Shown: in pieces, positions 7,917 to 15,374 of the stretch
How the letters are laid out: every line of letters begins with the position of its first letter
How positions within the stretch are numbered: position 1 is the first letter of the stretch
Assembly: GCA_016870115.1 (NCBI GenBank)
Contig: VGCH01000031.1
Coordinates: 1-33,445, forward strand
Reading direction: 5' to 3'
Length of the DNA: 33,445 nucleotides
Origin: Alphaproteobacteria bacterium
Lineage (GTDB): Bacteria > Pseudomonadota > Alphaproteobacteria > Reyranellales > Reyranellaceae
Notes under the pieces: generated by a model
Seen by the model: the letters and a program-made list of their open reading frames with translations, nothing else
Told to the model about the DNA's origin: nothing
Database searches by the model: none
Made by a program: the position numbers and the translations under genes

Positions 7917-9325
7917 CGTGCGTTCTCCGGCAGGATGGGCAGCGGGACGGGATAGGCTTCGGTGAAGTGGCGCGCGGCGCGCAGGACCAGCGCATCGCGA
8001 TAGAGGCCCGACACGATCTGCAGGCCGATGGGCAGGCCCTCGCGGCTCACCCCACAGGGCACCGAGATCGCGGGATGGCGCGACAGGTTGAACGGCGAGG
8101 TGAAGGGCACCCATGCGCGGTTGGGCTTGCCATCGGCGCCGTCGGGGAAGTTCTGGCCGACCGGGAACGCCGTCACGGCGACGGTGGGCGTCAGCAGCAG
8201 ATCGTACTTCTCAAAGAACAGGTTCCAGGCGAGCGCGATGGCGCGTCGTTCGACCTGTGCGTTCACCAGATCCTGCAGGCTGAAGCGCAAACCGGCGCGC
8301 CCCGAGGCGAGCAGGTTGGGATCGAGTTCGCCATGGCGCGCCTCGGGATGAAGCTGCAAGAGCCGCTGCGAGGCCGTGAGCCAATGGGTGATGAAAGCGC
8401 GCGGCTGGTCAGCGCCCATCAGGTCGACCTTGGCCTCTTCGACCTTGCAGCCCAGCGCCGCGAAACCCTTGGCGGCCCGGGTGACGGCGGCGGCGACCTC
8501 GATTTCCACCGGAGCGTCGCCGAAGCGCAGGATGAACCCCACGCGGAGCTTCTTCAGCTTGCCCTTCAGCGCCTTGACCCAGTCGGTGTCGTCGGGAGGC
8601 AACGACGTCGGATCGCGCGGATCGGGTTGGGCGATCGCGTTCATCATCAGCGCGCAATCCTCGACCGTACGCGCCATCGGCCCGGTATTGGCGAGATCGC
8701 CGTTCATCGAGGGCGGCCAAGCGGCGATCCGCCCATAGGTCGCCTTGTGGCCGACGATGCCGCAGAAACTCGCGGGCAGGCGCACCGAGCCACCGCCATC
8801 GGTGCCGATCGCAAGCGGTCCCATGCCTGACGCGACAGCCGCCGCCGCGCCGCCGGAAGAGCCACCGGGCGTGCGCGCCGGGTTCCACGGGTTGCGCGTG
8901 ATGCCGTTCAGCGGACTGTCGGTGACGCCCTTGTGGCCGTACTCCGAGCTGGTGCTTTGCGCGAACACGATGGCGCCGGCCTCGCGCAGGCGTGCGACCG
9001 CGGGCGCATCCTCCGTTCGGGGTGCGTGGTCGGCGAGCTTGCTTGCCATGGTGAGCGGCCAGCCACGCACAGAGACGAGCTCCTTGATCGAGACCGGCAC
9101 GCCATCGAGCGGGGATAGCGGCGTACCCTTGCGCCAGCGGCGCTCCGAGGCGCGTGCCGCCTTGAGGCTCGCCGTTTCCTCGATCAGCCGCAGCGCGTTG
9201 ATCTTGGGGTTGACCGTCGCGGTCCGTTTCAACACGGCCTTCATGGCCTCGACGGGCGAGGCCTTGCCGCGACGGAACAGGCGCGAAAGCTGGGCAGCGG
9301 TACTGTGCGCGAGATCGGCGGTCAT
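7913..9325 (-). CDS. Amidase signature family protein (second of tandem pair)
   Basis: A 470-residue amidase-signature hydrolase with a full triad: K81 in VSIKELV, cis-Ser S156 in TPGGSSGG and nucleophile S180 in GTDGGGSVRLP. It also has TPTVAVTAFPVG and GLPIGLQIVS near the end. Start ATG at 9325 overlaps the TPR gene's stop (ATGA), and its own stop overlaps the next amidase start (ATGA), so the three are translationally coupled. It resembles the following amidase along its whole length, which points to a local tandem duplication followed by divergence, mainly in the substrate-pocket region 200-400. No signal peptide. Likely cytoplasmic; substrate unknown. Confidence 0.9.
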   Translation of the reverse strand: MTADLAHSTAAQLSRLFRRGKASPVEAMKAVLKRTATVNPKINALRLIEETASLKAARASERRWRKGTPLSPLDGVPVSIKELVSVRGWPLTMASKLADHAPRTEDAPAVARLREAGAIVFAQSTSSEYGHKGVTDSPLNGITRNPWNPARTPGGSSGGAAAAVASGMGPLAIGTDGGGSVRLPASFCGIVGHKATYGRIAAWPPSMNGDLANTGPMARTVEDCALMMNAIAQPDPRDPTSLPPDDTDWVKALKGKLKKLRVGFILRFGDAPVEIEVAAAVTRAAKGFAALGCKVEEAKVDLMGADQPRAFITHWLTASQRLLQLHPEARHGELDPNLLASGRAGLRFSLQDLVNAQVERRAIALAWNLFFEKYDLLLTPTVAVTAFPVGQNFPDGADGKPNRAWVPFTSPFNLSRHPAISVPCGVSREGLPIGLQIVSGLYRDALVLRAARHFTEAYPVPLPILPENAR

Positions 9326-10713
9326 GCGCGGCTCCTCGATGGGGTGGACAGGCGTTGCAGGTCGAGACGGGCGGCAGCGGCTTCCTGCGCGCGGCCCAGC
9401 CGCTCGCAGATCGCGGCGATGGAACGCTTAGTCGCGGCCACGCGCGGGCGGTCGCGCTCGTCGGCGCGCAGGATCGCGAGCGCCGCGTCGTTCCAGTCGG
9501 CGTGCATCAGGGCGTCGAGGTGCAGCGCGCCGAACAGGGCGCGCTGGGCATGGCTGCCGCCGATGGCGGGAAGCGAGGGCAGGGCGAGCCCCAGGAGTCG
9601 CGCGGCCTCGCCCATGTCGCCGCGCGCATGGGCGGCGAGCCCGTGGGCGGCGGGCACCGCGGCGTCGCGCCACGCTTTGCGCTCGAAGGGCTGCGCGCGA
9701 GCCGCGCGGTCCTCCAGGCTTGCCAGCATTTCGGTGACGGCGGCATCGCGACCGGCGCGCGCCAGTCCATAGAGGTAGTGGAGATCGAGAAAGGGCGAAT
9801 AGTGTTCGTGCAGACGTGGCGCGAGGTAGGTGGCGATATCCGCCCAGCGCGGCCCCGCGTCCACGCCGCGCAGCTCCAACCGCGCGAGCAGCGAGACCGC
9901 GTTGATCTGGTCCTGGCAGAACTCCTTCCACACACCCCAGACGCGCCGGTCGAACAGTTCCAGCGCTGCGTCGGTCCGATCTCGGTCGATCTCGAACAAC
10001 GCCACGTGCCACCAGTTGTGGGTGAGCATGAAGGAGTTGCAGCCCTCCCAGGTGTCGGCGACGCTGGCCATCCAGGCGACGCCTTCATCCATGCGGCCGC
10101 GCGCTTCCAGGCAGTGCGCCACGGCGTGATGGGACCACGGATCGCGGCGGTCGGTTTCGACGGCGGCGCGCGCCTCGGCCTCGGCCTCGTCGAGGCGATT
10201 GCACTCCTCCAGCCCGAAGGCGCGCATGCCGCGGACATGCGAGCGATCCGGATTGGCGGCCCAGGCGATCTCGGCGATGCGCAGAAGCCCCTCGCTGTCG
10301 CCGCGATTGAAGGCGTGCAACTGGCCCATCTTCAGGGCCAGCAGATCGCGCGGCCATTCACGCACCAGCGCCTCGAAGCGATCGAACGCGGTGGCGTTGT
10401 CGCCGGCGGCCCATGCCTCCATGGCGGCGAGCCAACCGCACTCGCGCGGGCCCGCGGCCCTCATTGCGGCGCGCGCGGCAGCGAGGAAGCGCAGGCCCTC
10501 CTTCTCGCCGTCGGGCGAATCCATGGTGAGGCAGAGACAGGCGGCGAGCATCTGGGTCAGCGGCACATCGGCGTCGCGGCCGGCGGTCTCGAGAAACCCG
10601 GCAAGGCGATTGCCCTGGCGCAGCCACTCGTCGGTCAGGAAATCGATCGCCGCGACGGCATCCGCGGATGCGCCCGCCACCTCAAGCCCCTGACTGTCCC
10701 GCCGCACCGCCAC
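9322..10713 (-). CDS. Tetratricopeptide-repeat protein, TTC38-like
   Basis: A protein of about 463 residues related to tetratricopeptide repeat protein 38 (TTC38). The stretch SHHAVAHCLEARGRMDEG, then WEGCNSFMLTHNWWHVALF, is the signature region of that family; the rest is alpha-helical with alanine-rich repeat pairs. The molecular role of TTC38 proteins is not known; a scaffold or binding role is all that can be said. The GTG at 10713 is preferred because GGGAG lies six bases before it; a GTG at 10707 is equally placed behind a second GGAG, and a GTG at 10746 opens the frame earlier but has no ribosome site. The stop overlaps the amidase start (ATGA). The Nudix gene lies just upstream, so it belongs to a four-gene operon. 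Confidence 0.82.
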   Translation of the reverse strand: MAVRRDSQGLEVAGASADAVAAIDFLTDEWLRQGNRLAGFLETAGRDADVPLTQMLAACLCLTMDSPDGEKEGLRFLAAARAAMRAAGPRECGWLAAMEAWAAGDNATAFDRFEALVREWPRDLLALKMGQLHAFNRGDSEGLLRIAEIAWAANPDRSHVRGMRAFGLEECNRLDEAEAEARAAVETDRRDPWSHHAVAHCLEARGRMDEGVAWMASVADTWEGCNSFMLTHNWWHVALFEIDRDRTDAALELFDRRVWGVWKEFCQDQINAVSLLARLELRGVDAGPRWADIATYLAPRLHEHYSPFLDLHYLYGLARAGRDAAVTEMLASLEDRAARAQPFERKAWRDAAVPAAHGLAAHARGDMGEAARLLGLALPSLPAIGGSHAQRALFGALHLDALMHADWNDAALAILRADERDRPRVAATKRSIAAICERLGRAQEAAAARLDLQRLSTPSRSRA

Positions 10714-10771
10714 GCTCCGCTCCCGGTCCCCGGGGCAGATTGGCACGGCGGAAGGCGCGTCGGAAAGCGGT

Positions 10772-11638
10772 TCAGCGGGCCGAGGGAAAGAGCCCGGCGT
10801 GGAGACCCGTTGCGATCGCTACGTAGTCCGGGTGGTCGGCGTCGATCAGCCCGTGGCGCACGAAGAAATCGATCAGCGCGAGATTGCAGTTGTACTTGAA
10901 CTCGGCGGTGTCGCGGACGGTCTCGTAGACTCGCTGGACCGGCCAGAGCTCGAACGACTCGGCCTCGCCATCGGCCGGTCGCAGTTCGAAACCGTCCGGC
11001 AGTTCAAGGTCGAAGCAGTTCATGATGTCCGGCTTGAGCGTGGCGCCGGATTGGTGGCGATAGGCGATGACGCCGACCGCGATCGCGCGACGGGCGATTT
11101 CGGGCGGGATTCCCGCCTCCTCACCGCACTCCTTCACCACATTGTCATGCAGACCGATGCCGACCGGCTGGCCACCCGCCACGGTATTGTCGAGCTGACC
11201 GGGATAGGTCGGCTTGCTGCGCGACCGGCGCGGCACCCAGACATGCAGCCCGTCGCGGCGGCGCACGTACCCCGTCAGGTGGACTCCGAAGGCGCGAACG
11301 CCGAACGACGGAACCGCGGCTCGCTCCATCTGCATCATCGGGGCCAGATGCAGCGCAGGGGTGAGGGGATAGTCCTCATCGCGCCAGGCCGCGAAGAAAC
11401 CCCGTGGGCGCATTTCCTGCTGCCAGGCGCGGACGGCCTCGCTGCGCTGCGACGGCGTCGCGAGCCGGCCGGCAAGCCGCCAGCCGCCGTCGACCCGGTC
11501 GAACAGGTCGGGTCGGGCCGCGAGCTCGGGGGCGAACTCGCGATGGACGAGCCCCGCCTGGGCGCCCGCGATCCACCAGGGTTCGAACTCATCGAGGCGC
11601 GCATTGTTGCAGCGCGCGATGTGGTCGACGAAGGACAT
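10772..11638 (-). CDS. DUF4743 Nudix hydrolase (thiamine-diphosphate repair type)
   Basis: A 288-residue protein with an N-terminal DUF4743 region (about 1-115) and a Nudix domain (about 115-270). VWVPRRSRSKPTYPGQLDN (133-151) followed by VAGG is the hallmark of the family that includes yeast YJR142W and Arabidopsis NUDT20/24, reported to hydrolyse oxidised, toxic thiamine diphosphate analogues; it also forms the N-terminal part of S. pombe Tnr3. The Nudix box (155-177) is non-canonical: K169-E-C-G-E-E replaces REUxEE, and the earlier Glu is I161. The acidic metal ligands E170, E173 and E174 are kept. The ATG at 11638 gives MSFVDHIARCNNA, a typical start. It is divergent from the thioesterase gene with only 30 bp between starts, and heads the TPR-amidase operon. 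Confidence 0.85.
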   Translation of the reverse strand: MSFVDHIARCNNARLDEFEPWWIAGAQAGLVHREFAPELAARPDLFDRVDGGWRLAGRLATPSQRSEAVRAWQQEMRPRGFFAAWRDEDYPLTPALHLAPMMQMERAAVPSFGVRAFGVHLTGYVRRRDGLHVWVPRRSRSKPTYPGQLDNTVAGGQPVGIGLHDNVVKECGEEAGIPPEIARRAIAVGVIAYRHQSGATLKPDIMNCFDLELPDGFELRPADGEAESFELWPVQRVYETVRDTAEFKYNCNLALIDFFVRHGLIDADHPDYVAIATGLHAGLFPSAR

Positions 11639-11668
11639 GGGTCGGCCAGATAGCATAGAGTGCGACCG

Positions 11669-12076
11669 ATGACCGAAGACGAACTTCAACGCTTGCTCGA
11701 GACGACGCTGCCGCTTCGCGATCTCCATGGCGTGCTGATCGAGGATTGCCAGGATCAGGACATCCGGCTGCGCTTTCCTTTCGACGCGACGGCGATGGGT
11801 CCCGGCGACATCTTCTCGGGTCCCACGCTGCTCTCCTTCGCCGATACCGCGATCTATGCCGCCGTCCAGATCACGATCGGGGCGGCGCAGATCGCCCTCA
11901 CATCGAACCTCAATGTGACGTACTTGAAGCCCGCCGATGCCGCCGACGTGGTGTCGCTGTCCCGCGTGATCCGCAAGGGCCAGCGGACGGTCCATGCCGA
12001 GGCCTGGCTGTTCAGCCACACTCTGATCGAGCCGATCCTCCACGCGACCGCGAGTCTCGCGATCCGCCCGCGCTGA
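11669..12076 (+). CDS. Hotdog-fold thioesterase, PaaI/4HBT-like
   Basis: A 135-residue single hotdog-domain protein of the PaaI thioesterase group, expected to hydrolyse acyl-CoA thioesters. Supporting segments are GDIFSGPTLLSFADTAIYAA (around 48-67), equivalent to the HGG...aDxa motif but with SGP in place of HGG, and LTSNLNVTYLKPADAADVVS, the second strand-helix motif. The usual His-Gly-Gly is absent, as in several subfamilies that use an Asp or Glu instead. ATG at 11669 is chosen; a GTG at 11660 would add three residues. The stop abuts the ecm stop with no gap (convergent). Nearness to ecm may reflect a CoA-ester role, but it is not in the same transcription unit. Confidence 0.8.
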   Translation: MTEDELQRLLETTLPLRDLHGVLIEDCQDQDIRLRFPFDATAMGPGDIFSGPTLLSFADTAIYAAVQITIGAAQIALTSNLNVTYLKPADAADVVSLSRVIRKGQRTVHAEAWLFSHTLIEPILHATASLAIRPR

Positions 12077-14056
12077 CTACGCGGCCTCGCGCCAGGCGCC
12101 GTCCACGACCGTCACGATATCGCGCATGATGGCGGTGAGGTCGAAATCCTTCGGCTTATAGACCCGCGCGACACCGGCGCGGCGCAGCAGCTCGGCGTCC
12201 TCCGGCGGGATGATCCCGCCCACCACAACCGGCACCTCGCCAATGCCGGCCGCACGCAGACCGGCCATCACGTCGCCGACCAGCGACACGTGCCCGCCCG
12301 ACAGGATCGAGAGGCCCACCACGTGGACGCTCTCCTCAAGCGCGGCGTTCACGATGCGCTCGGGCGTGAGCCGGATGCCCTCGTAGACGACTTCCATGCC
12401 GCAATCGCGGGCCCGCACCGCGATTTGCTCCGCGCCGTTGGAGTGGCCATGGAGACCAGGCTTGCCGACCAGCATCTTGAGCCGCCGGCCGAGCCGGCGC
12501 GACACGGTTTCGACCTCGCGCCGCGCCACGTCGATGCGGCCATCGCCCGCGCCCGCAGCGCGACCGACGCCGGTCGGCGCACGGTACTCGCCAAAGATCC
12601 GCCGCAGCGTCTCGGTCCACTCGCCAGTGGTGACGCCCGCGTGAGCGCAGGCGATCGACGCCGGCATGATGTTGCGATCCTCGGTCGCCGCCGCGGCGAG
12701 GTCCGCCAGGGCCTGGCGCACAGCCTCGGCATTCCGGTCCGAGCGCCAGCGCCGCAGTCGCTCCACCTGGTCGGGCTCCACGGCGGGATCGACCGTCAGG
12801 ATCGACTCGCCTCCTCCCGACAGCGGCGAGGGCTCGGCCTCGGTGTAGGCATTGACGCCCACAACGGTCTGGGCCCCGGACTCAATGGCGTTGAGGCGGC
12901 GCAGGTTCGATTCCACCAGCCGCTGCTTCATGTAGGCAGACTCGATGGCAGGCACCGCGCCGCCCATTTCGGCGATGCGCGCCATCTCAGCCAACGCCTC
13001 GGCCTTGAGCTCGGCCACCTTTGTCGCGATCTCGCGACTGCCATCGAAAATGTCGCCGTACTCCAGGAGATCGGTCTCGAAGGCCACGATCTGTTGCATG
13101 CGCAACGACCATTGCTGGTCCCAAGGGCGGGGTAGGCCGAGCGCCTCGTTCCAGGCAGGCAACTGGACGGATCGCGCGCGCGCGTTGCGCGACAGCACGA
13201 CGGCCAGCATCTCGAGCAGGATGCGATAGACGTTGTTTTCCGGTTGCTGCTCGGTGAGGCCGAGCGAATTCACCTGCACCCCATAGCGGAACAGACGCTT
13301 CTTCGGGTCGGTCACGCCGTAGCGGTTCTCGCAGAGGTCTGCCCAGAGCTCGTTGAACGCGCGCATCTTGCACATCTCGGTGACGAACCTGATGCCCGCA
13401 TTCACGAAGAACGAAATCCGGCCCACCACCTCGGGGAAATCGGCGTCCGGCACCTGGCCGCGTGCCCGCACCGTATCGAGGACGGCCACCGCGTTGGCGA
13501 GCGAGAAGGCCAGCTCCTGCACCGGCGTCGCGCCGGCCTCCTGCAGGTGATAGCTGCAGACATTCATCGGGTTCCACTTCGGCACCTCGCGATAGGCGAA
13601 GCCGATTGTGTCGGCGGTGAGTCTCAGCGACGCCGCTGGCGGAAAGATGTAGGTCCCGCGCGAGAGATACTCCTTGATGATGTCGTTCTGCGTCGTGCCC
13701 TGGAGGCTCGCGCGGGCCGCGCCCTGGCTTTCGGCGGCGGCGATGTAGAGCGACAGCAACCACGCCGCCGGGGCGTTGATCGTCATCGACGTATTCATTC
13801 GGTCGAGCGGAATGCCATCGAAGAGCGTGCGCATATCGCCGAGATGGCAGATCGGGACGCCGACCTTGCCGACCTCGCCGCGCGCGAGTGGGTGATCGCT
13901 GTCGTATCCGGTCTGGGTCGGCAGATCTAAGGCGACGCTGAGGCCGGTCTGGCCGCGGGCGAGGTTCTTCCGATACAGCTCGTTCGACTTGGCCGCCGTC
14001 GAGTGCCCGGCATAGGTACGGATCAGCCAAGGTTTGTCGCGCTTCGATGTGGTCAT
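12077..14056 (-). CDS. ecm: (2R)-Ethylmalonyl-CoA mutase
   Basis: A 659-residue B12-dependent acyl-CoA mutase that converts ethylmalonyl-CoA to methylsuccinyl-CoA in the ethylmalonyl-CoA pathway for acetyl-CoA assimilation. It resembles the Rhodobacter Ecm from end to end: PWLIRTYAGHST (9-20), GLSVALDLPTQTGYDSDHP (38-56), LQGTTQNDIIKEYLSRGTYI (118-137), NSLGLTEQQPENNVYRI (263-279), and a C-terminal cobalamin domain with VGKPG (530-534), VVYEGIRLTP (556-565) and VVVGGIIPPEDAE. Oddity: the cobalamin motif reads H536-G-H538-S-N-G541 instead of D-x-H-x-x-G; the cobalt-ligand His is kept but the Asp is His. The start ATG at 14056 gives the expected N-terminus. No epimerase, crotonyl-CoA reductase or MeaB-type G protein is in the window. 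Confidence 0.93.
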   Translation of the reverse strand: MTTSKRDKPWLIRTYAGHSTAAKSNELYRKNLARGQTGLSVALDLPTQTGYDSDHPLARGEVGKVGVPICHLGDMRTLFDGIPLDRMNTSMTINAPAAWLLSLYIAAAESQGAARASLQGTTQNDIIKEYLSRGTYIFPPAASLRLTADTIGFAYREVPKWNPMNVCSYHLQEAGATPVQELAFSLANAVAVLDTVRARGQVPDADFPEVVGRISFFVNAGIRFVTEMCKMRAFNELWADLCENRYGVTDPKKRLFRYGVQVNSLGLTEQQPENNVYRILLEMLAVVLSRNARARSVQLPAWNEALGLPRPWDQQWSLRMQQIVAFETDLLEYGDIFDGSREIATKVAELKAEALAEMARIAEMGGAVPAIESAYMKQRLVESNLRRLNAIESGAQTVVGVNAYTEAEPSPLSGGGESILTVDPAVEPDQVERLRRWRSDRNAEAVRQALADLAAAATEDRNIMPASIACAHAGVTTGEWTETLRRIFGEYRAPTGVGRAAGAGDGRIDVARREVETVSRRLGRRLKMLVGKPGLHGHSNGAEQIAVRARDCGMEVVYEGIRLTPERIVNAALEESVHVVGLSILSGGHVSLVGDVMAGLRAAGIGEVPVVVGGIIPPEDAELLRRAGVARVYKPKDFDLTAIMRDIVTVVDGAWREAA

Positions 14057-14140
14057 GGTGGCAAGCCAGGGTACGGTTGGCGTAAGATATGAGGGCTATC
14101 GATGCTGCATTGCAGCAATTGTTCTATTCGTACAGAGGCG

Positions 14141-14194
14141 ATGCCCACCACGCAACAAATAGACCTGCGGCAGGAACGCGCGGTGACCTGGTGA
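14141..14194 (+). other. 17-codon mini-ORF overlapping DUF898 gene start
   Basis: ATG at 14141 opens a 17-codon frame (MPTTQQIDLRQERAVTW) whose TGA at 14192-14194 overlaps a GTG start at 14191 by GTGA, the coupling arrangement used by many gene pairs here. AGAGG lies two bases before the ATG, which is close for a ribosome site. It sits in the 134-bp gap between the ecm start and the DUF898 domain. It could be a leader peptide or chance. Confidence 0.2.
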
Positions 14195-15372
14195 CCCCGG
14201 CTCTTTCCGATGCACCCGGCTCCGGCCCTTGGGGGGCAATCCCACCGGCGCCCGACCTGACCGCACGACAGCCCGTCTACGACGGCAAGCTCGGTGAGCT
14301 CTACGGCATCTATCTCCGCCATCTCGTCTGGATGGTGATGACGTTCGGCCTCTCGCGCTTTTGGGGCCGGACACGGCTGCGCCGTTACCTGTGGTCCCAC
14401 CTGTCCATCCTGGGGGATCGCTTCGAGTACACAGGGCGGGGCATCGAGCTCTTCCTCGGATTCGTTTTCGCCGTGCTGGTGCTGGCCGCGCTGGGTGGTG
14501 GCCTGTGGGCGATCCAGCATTTCGCGGGGTCAGATGCGCTGCCGTTCGGGTTGGGCCTCCTCGATACGTTTTCGGTGGCGATCGCGGTTGTCGGCATTCC
14601 GCTGCTCTATGTCGGTCAGTACTCGGGCCTGCGCTACCGACTCTCCCACACGCGCTGGCGGGGCATCCGCTGCGGACTCGCGGGGTCGTCGTGGCGGTAC
14701 GGCGCGCAGGCCCTGTTCCTGAACATCGCCAACGCCATGTCGGCGCAGCTGCTGACACCGGTCGTGTCCGTGAACCTCGCTCGCCCGCGCATCGCCAACG
14801 CCGGTCTCGGGACGTTGCGTTTCACCTTCGCCGGCAGCGCGGGTGACATCTACAAGCGTTATGTCGGCTACTACTTCCTGAACATTCTCGCCTGGGTGCT
14901 GGCGATCGGCATCGGCGTCGCGATCGCCTGGGGTTTCTTCGCGGAGTCTTTCGGCTCGATCGAGCAACTGCCCAAGGAGATAGCGAAGCCGACCGCCCGC
15001 ACGGTGATGGTCCTGATCCTTGCCGCGTTTCTTCTCTACGCGGTCTTCAGTGTGCTGATCCTGCCGTTGCGTTGCTGGTGGCAAGCCTATCTCTTCCGCC
15101 ATCTGGTCGAGCGCACGCGGCACGGCCACGTGTTGTTCGCGAGCTCCATCACGACGCGGCAGATGTGGGGGTTCATGGTGCTGAACTACCTGATTGTCGT
15201 GCTGACGTTCGGGCTCGGCTGGCCTTGGGTCATGCATCGCACGCTGAAGCTGATCGCGTCGGAGCTCTGGATCTACGGAGCGCCCGACGGAGGCGCCATC
15301 CGCCAGCCGGGGGACCATGGACCGGGCTACGGCGAGGGGCTGCTCGACATGTTCGACGTGGCGGGGGTCTGA
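14191..15372 (+). CDS. DUF898 (YjgN family) membrane protein
   Basis: About 393 residues with roughly six transmembrane segments. The region DGKLGELYGIYLRHL, then SRFWGRTRLRRYLW, is the characteristic opening of DUF898/YjgN domains; GTLRFTFAGSAGDIYKRYVG marks a second repeat of the same unit. These proteins are of unknown function. The start is uncertain: GTG at 14191 has a GGTGA five bases before it and keeps the AT-richer, non-coding-looking segment out of the protein; an ATG at 14089 would add 34 residues (MRAIDAALQQLF...) without domain similarity. The next gene, an M48 metallopeptidase, starts two bases after the stop, so both are surely made together and may act together in the membrane. 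Confidence 0.82.
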   Translation: MTPALSDAPGSGPWGAIPPAPDLTARQPVYDGKLGELYGIYLRHLVWMVMTFGLSRFWGRTRLRRYLWSHLSILGDRFEYTGRGIELFLGFVFAVLVLAALGGGLWAIQHFAGSDALPFGLGLLDTFSVAIAVVGIPLLYVGQYSGLRYRLSHTRWRGIRCGLAGSSWRYGAQALFLNIANAMSAQLLTPVVSVNLARPRIANAGLGTLRFTFAGSAGDIYKRYVGYYFLNILAWVLAIGIGVAIAWGFFAESFGSIEQLPKEIAKPTARTVMVLILAAFLLYAVFSVLILPLRCWWQAYLFRHLVERTRHGHVLFASSITTRQMWGFMVLNYLIVVLTFGLGWPWVMHRTLKLIASELWIYGAPDGGAIRQPGDHGPGYGEGLLDMFDVAGV

Positions 15373-15374
15373 GC

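Noticed and set aside
1955-10780. GGTTCAGCGGGCC shared near 1956 and 10769 at two gene ends
   Set aside because: Both are the last codons Ala-Arg-stop of minus-strand genes in the preferred codons (GCCCGCTGA), so the match is explained by coding.
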